From the NCBI GenBank assembly GCA_015680685.1, contig MNCI01005255.1, positions 665,758 to 729,757 of the forward strand: 64,000 nucleotides of DNA, written 5' to 3'. Positions within the stretch are counted from its first letter, which is position 1. Each line of letters opens with the position of its first letter. Source of the DNA: Gnetum montanum (taxonomy: Eukaryota; Streptophyta; Gnetopsida; Gnetales; Gnetaceae). Shown in pieces: positions 60,166-64,000 of the stretch. The notes beneath the pieces are model-generated. The model worked only from the letters and a program-made list of their open reading frames with translations. It had not been told where the DNA came from and ran no database searches. The position numbers were made by a program, and so were the translations under genes.

Positions 60166-60770
60166 AAATTATCATAAGGGTTCTACTTATAAGAGTAATA
60201 AATCATAGTCACATAGTAACATTGAATAAGTTTTTTGCTTCTTGACCTTTAACTCATCTAGAAGAAAAGGTTTTGGCACTTTTTCAATATTTTTTTTCAA
60301 GTTTACCACTAAGTTCAGGACCTCAAACAACACATCCATACCATACAGTAGGATAGATAATAGTTGAAAACATTCCAAGCCCAAAGTCTTAAATCCTTAC
60401 ACTAGTTTTTGAAAGTTTACAAAGCCTTGAAACCTCCTAATATTTTTTTTCTTTGATGCACTTCCCCCACTTGTAATTGTTCAGATAAATGTAGTCCAAA
60501 TATTTAAAAAATCTACTATTTGCATATTGGTACCTCCAAAATAGAAGTTATAATAGTTATTTCTTGTACCCTAGATCATCAATTTGGCTTTATCTATATT
60601 TACTTGAAGACAAAATGAAAAATAATTTTCTAGAATTTGCAACCTATTTTGCATACCTTCTATCATCATCATCTGCATATAAAAGGAGATTTACTACATA
60701 TAAAATTATAACATCATCAATTCCGTGCAAGTGCATTATATAATATACAAGGGTAAGCATAATAGCATTA
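60166..60770 (-). mobile_element. LINE copy A, RT segment
   Basis: The minus strand reads VVNLLLYADDDD (catalytic Y-A-D-D at about 60668-60679), then a thumb-like region (YYNFYFGG, NYKWGKCIK) also present in copy B. Copy A continues across Element 2 at 50170-49924. Frames are broken. Confidence 0.75.
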
Positions 60771-60859
60771 GTCTCATAATTATGCATATCCACATCAAGT
60801 TAAGATAAATTATGCAACAAACGTGTAATATGCAAGAGGCACTTTTTCACAAAATATTT

Positions 60860-62760
60860 TAAAATTTCTTATTGGAATTTTGCAAAGACACCTAACAAAC
60901 ACTTTTTATTGGTTTTATTGATTTTGCAAAAGCACATTATTCAATGATTTCCACAAAACTATGGTTGTGATTGCATAAAATTGATCTCTCTTCAAAATTT
61001 GTTGTAGCAACTCAAAGATTGTATGAAGAAGTGATTATTAAAATTACATATAATAATTTAGAGAAAAAATTTTAATTCCAAGAAAAATTTAGAATTAAGG
61101 AAGATTTTCCACTTTCTCCAACTCTCTTTAATATTTTTATTAATGAAATGCATGAATGGTTATGCAACAAGCAAGATATTGAAACTTCAATAGTGAATAT
61201 TTTTTTGTATGTAGATGTTCTTCTCTTACTATTTACTACTGCAAAAGGTATATAAAATACATTGTAAATTTTGCAAAAGGTATGCAAAACATATTGAAAA
61301 ATTTTAGAAAATTATTATCACATCTATTCTTTGAGTGAGTGTAGATAAAACCAAATTAATGTTGTGGGGTACAAAAAAACGTATGTTATAACTTCCATTT
61401 TGGAGCTACCAATGGATAAATAGTAGATTCTTTTAAATATTTGGATCTCATTTTTATGAACAATTATATGTGGGGTAAGTGCATCAAATAAAAAATAGTA
61501 GGAAGTTTCAAGGTAAAGATTTAGGAATTTGCATTTAGAATGTTACAAAAGAAACTTTTTAAACTATCATCTATCCTATTTTATTGTATTGATGTGTAAC
61601 TTATTGCTAAACTTTGAAAAGATATTCAAAGTGTGCAAAAAACATTTTCTCCTTTATGAGTTAAAGGTAAAAATTTAAACACTTTAACTAATGTTATTAT
61701 GTGAATGTAATTTATTTCTTTAAAAGTAGAAGCTTTATTTTAATTCATTACATGCAATCATAGCTTATAGATCTCAAGGTAAGGAAAATTCTCTAAATTA
61801 ATTCTTGGGGATTCACAAGATCAAAACTAGCATTTTTAAGGAATGCAATGGTTGAAAAAATGAAATATCTCTTAGAAGGAAGTGCAACAAAATCTTAAGT
61901 AGATTCACAGGCTAGTCATGTAGAAAATTTTAACACAATTGTAGTTTAATGTAGAAGGCAAGAAATAATTTTATTTGCATCACATCATATTAGATTTAAT
62001 AAACTAGATGTAGAAGTTCATTATCTCTTAGGTGTTATTCCAATCAAGTATCAAAGTACCATTAATAAGCTTTACTTAAGTTTGCATCATCTTAGAAAAG
62101 TAGGATTTGTAAGTTAAGAGCCCTTGCAGATGAGTTATGTGTATTTATTTTTTGTGCTACAACTACCCTTATCATGTTGTAGTTAAAAGCTTATATGATT
62201 TATTTTTTCTACCTCCATTGGTGCTTGGTCAATTTATAGAGTCTATCTTTATTTTTCCTACAAATCTAATATCTGTTAAATAGATCCTATGGGTCTTTTG
62301 ATGTGATAAAGCTTTAGTTTTAATATAGAAGAAGTTCTCAATGAAGTATTAGCTAAATTAGTGATTCTTTGATTTTTAAACTAATAAATTACTGGTTTAG
62401 ATTAAATATCAATTAATGATAATAATATGGATCAAAATTATTAATAAAGTCTAATGCATAATGTTCATAAGTTAGTAACATCTCTTACCAAAATTTTGAT
62501 TCGTTGAAGGTATCATATTAATATCTAATGTTTAAAATATGACTTCATTAATATGGCTATCACAATTGAGTTTTCTTATTAGCATAATGCTCATTTATGT
62601 TTCAAGTTTGGATTTCTTTCTACTTTACATTCACCTACATTTTTTGAAACTTTCCAATCTCATTGGAATAGTTACATATATGACCAATGTCACTAGCCAT
62701 TTGCTCTATTCTCCAAGGTCTTGTGGTTTTTCAAGACTTTGATGACTTCCTTTTATAGAT
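60860..62760 (+). mobile_element. LINE copy B (non-LTR retrotransposon, ORF2 RT)
   Basis: The + strand begins in RT with FIGFIDFAKAH, then LHKI...SSKFV, a LYEEVIIKI block, FPLSPTLFNIFINEMHEWL (61090-61160) and FLYVDVLLLL, where Y-A-D-D has become Y-V-D-V (61200-61230). The thumb and C-terminal region extend to about 62750. The 5' part of ORF2 (endonuclease) is absent, so it is 5' truncated. Head-to-head with copy A. Confidence 0.75.
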
Positions 62761-64000
62761 TTTTTTTTAAAATTTATAATTCAATGTTGTTTAGTGGTAT
62801 TGAACCTATAGCCTAGGGTTACCAAAAAAAGACAATTACCACTAAGCTAACACCTTGTTGCTACTTTGGAACACCTCTCTCACACTTGATTACTAACCCT
62901 TTGTGACACCCTTTTACCATTTTACAAGTAACACATATGTGGAACAACTTGTTCATTCATAACCAAGTGATCTTGAGAAATTGTGGCTTTGTGGCTTTAT
63001 CACTGTGTAAATTCAAAATTTTTATAATTGAAACTTATATTTTCACTATCATGAATAAATTTTCATTGAAAATACTACTAATTTTATGAATAACATTGAA
63101 TTAGCTAAAGGAACCTCACCATATCCATGTCCTAGGTCTTGGCCTCTTACAACTAAATCCAAACCTATAAGCTTAATAATTGTCATCCATAAGTCATAAT
63201 AATGTTATTAGATGAGATGTATTTCTAGTTAATGAAAGCCAAATAAATAACATTTAGAATTTTGGTTTGAAACTTTTATTTTGGATAGAGAGCCTTATTT
63301 TCTCTGGAAAACTATGGAAGATATGCAACTTGTCTAAAATTAGCAATTAATGGATCTATAGAGGATTATCTTTTAACTATTGTTTGTTTGTTTGTTTGTT
63401 TTAGGTTAGACATCTAGAGGTATACTATTATTTATTAGGATTTTCTTTGAATAGATATTTATTTTCTTGGTGAACAATCTTGTTATTTTTTAAATTAAAT
63501 GTCTTGACATACATAGAGTCTTGAGGTCATTTGCTATTAACAAGACATTTACTTATAAACTTAGCTTTTCAGGAATACCATCTTCCTAATGTAATGAACA
63601 AGAAGTTAAGCCCAATTAAAGGGAAAATAAAATTCAAATTTAATAAACTTTAATTTCAAATTTAATATCATTTATGATTAAATTTTAACACGCATACAGG
63701 ATTTCAATAGAAATTATGCAAATTGCTTTGGTTTTATGTCCTATTCATAAAACTTTTAAGAAAATCAACTTCAATTCATAATAGATCTTATGAAATCAAT
63801 CATATCTAGGTATTTATTCATTTAAAACTAATTTAAACATTCAAATGTCTTCTTCTAAGGGCTTGCAAACATGAAATAGCTTGCAATAGAGAGAGATTAA
63901 GATTGGAATTGGTGTTTCAAGAAGATTAACAAGAATCACCTTAAAGCCATTTGAAATAAAGTATATATTGATTAATTATTGTTAGATGAAATTGAAACAA
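62761..64000. other. Anonymous AT-rich sequence
   Basis: No gene or LTR end supported. A short TTTG run lies at about 63382-63402. A stretch near 62800-62860 (GTATTGAACC ... AAGACAATTACCACTAAGC) looks like a dispersed repeat end, possibly the LINE tail, but is not assigned. Confidence 0.3.

Noticed and set aside
60166-62760. LINE 5' inversion by twin priming
   Set aside because: Both arms carry the same RT and thumb segment, whereas twin priming yields adjacent, non-duplicated parts.
1-64000. CRISPR array, tRNA, rRNA or bacterial operon
   Set aside because: No regularly spaced identical repeats with unique spacers, no cloverleaf with intact box A/B noticed, and the overall content is plant transposons.

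Overview
This window looks like intergenic DNA from a large, repeat-rich plant genome. It holds Ty3/Gypsy elements of Athila and Tat type, a Ty1/Copia relic, LINEs, and a plant-style gene with short introns. The depth of decay (in-frame TAG, TAA or TGA where CAG, CAA, CGA or TGG are expected, and general CpG loss) suits a gymnosperm-like genome, but that assignment is inference. I see no intact protein-coding gene, rRNA, tRNA or CRISPR array. Almost everything is a decayed transposable element nested in another.

Left part (1-28 kb, + strand coordinates). Positions 1-4100 hold a repeat-rich relic, including about 15 copies of a ~180-bp hairpin-bearing tandem repeat. Positions 4538-23041 hold a decayed eight-exon gene on the + strand; exon 2 looks like an FCP1/NIF-type HAD domain, and exon 7 is probably coiled coil. 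One of its introns is split by Element 1 (8497-21790, minus strand). Element 1 is an Athila-like retrotransposon with both LTRs, a target-site duplication (TSD), a tRNA-Asp-type primer site, gag, PR, RT, RNase H and IN, and a third ORF (ORF3) downstream of IN. Next comes N2 (about 23350-27990, minus), a Tat-like element with gag and protease but no polymerase, cut off inside its 5' LTR.

Centre (28-48.5 kb). Element 3 (+ strand, Athila-like with ORF3) has lost its 5' LTR and the start of gag. Its integrase is split by N3 (32957-42285, minus), a younger gag-PR element. N3 ends in an inverted partial LTR, so both of its outer ends are U5 ends, yet it has a perfect AATAG TSD. The 3' LTR of Element 3 lands inside a Copia RT gene (48523-49923).

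Right part (48.5-64 kb). The Copia element lies in a minus-strand LINE. Element 2 (50171-60160, minus, Athila-like, no ORF3) splits the same LINE. A second LINE copy on the + strand (about 60860-62760) follows, then anonymous AT-rich DNA. The nesting order is LINE, then Copia, then Element 3, then N3; Element 2 entered the LINE separately.

Across the four LTR families one pattern stands out. The U3 just upstream of the TATA box carries an array of short self-complementary, CpG-containing words, and the word differs by family: GAGGCCTC, CGATATCG, CATCGATG and GCGTATACGC. Element 1 repeats its own word next to a TATA box in front of ORF3, which suggests an internal promoter. The old elements cannot make full proteins; the value here is in cis-architecture, nesting history and the unrecognised host-like gene.
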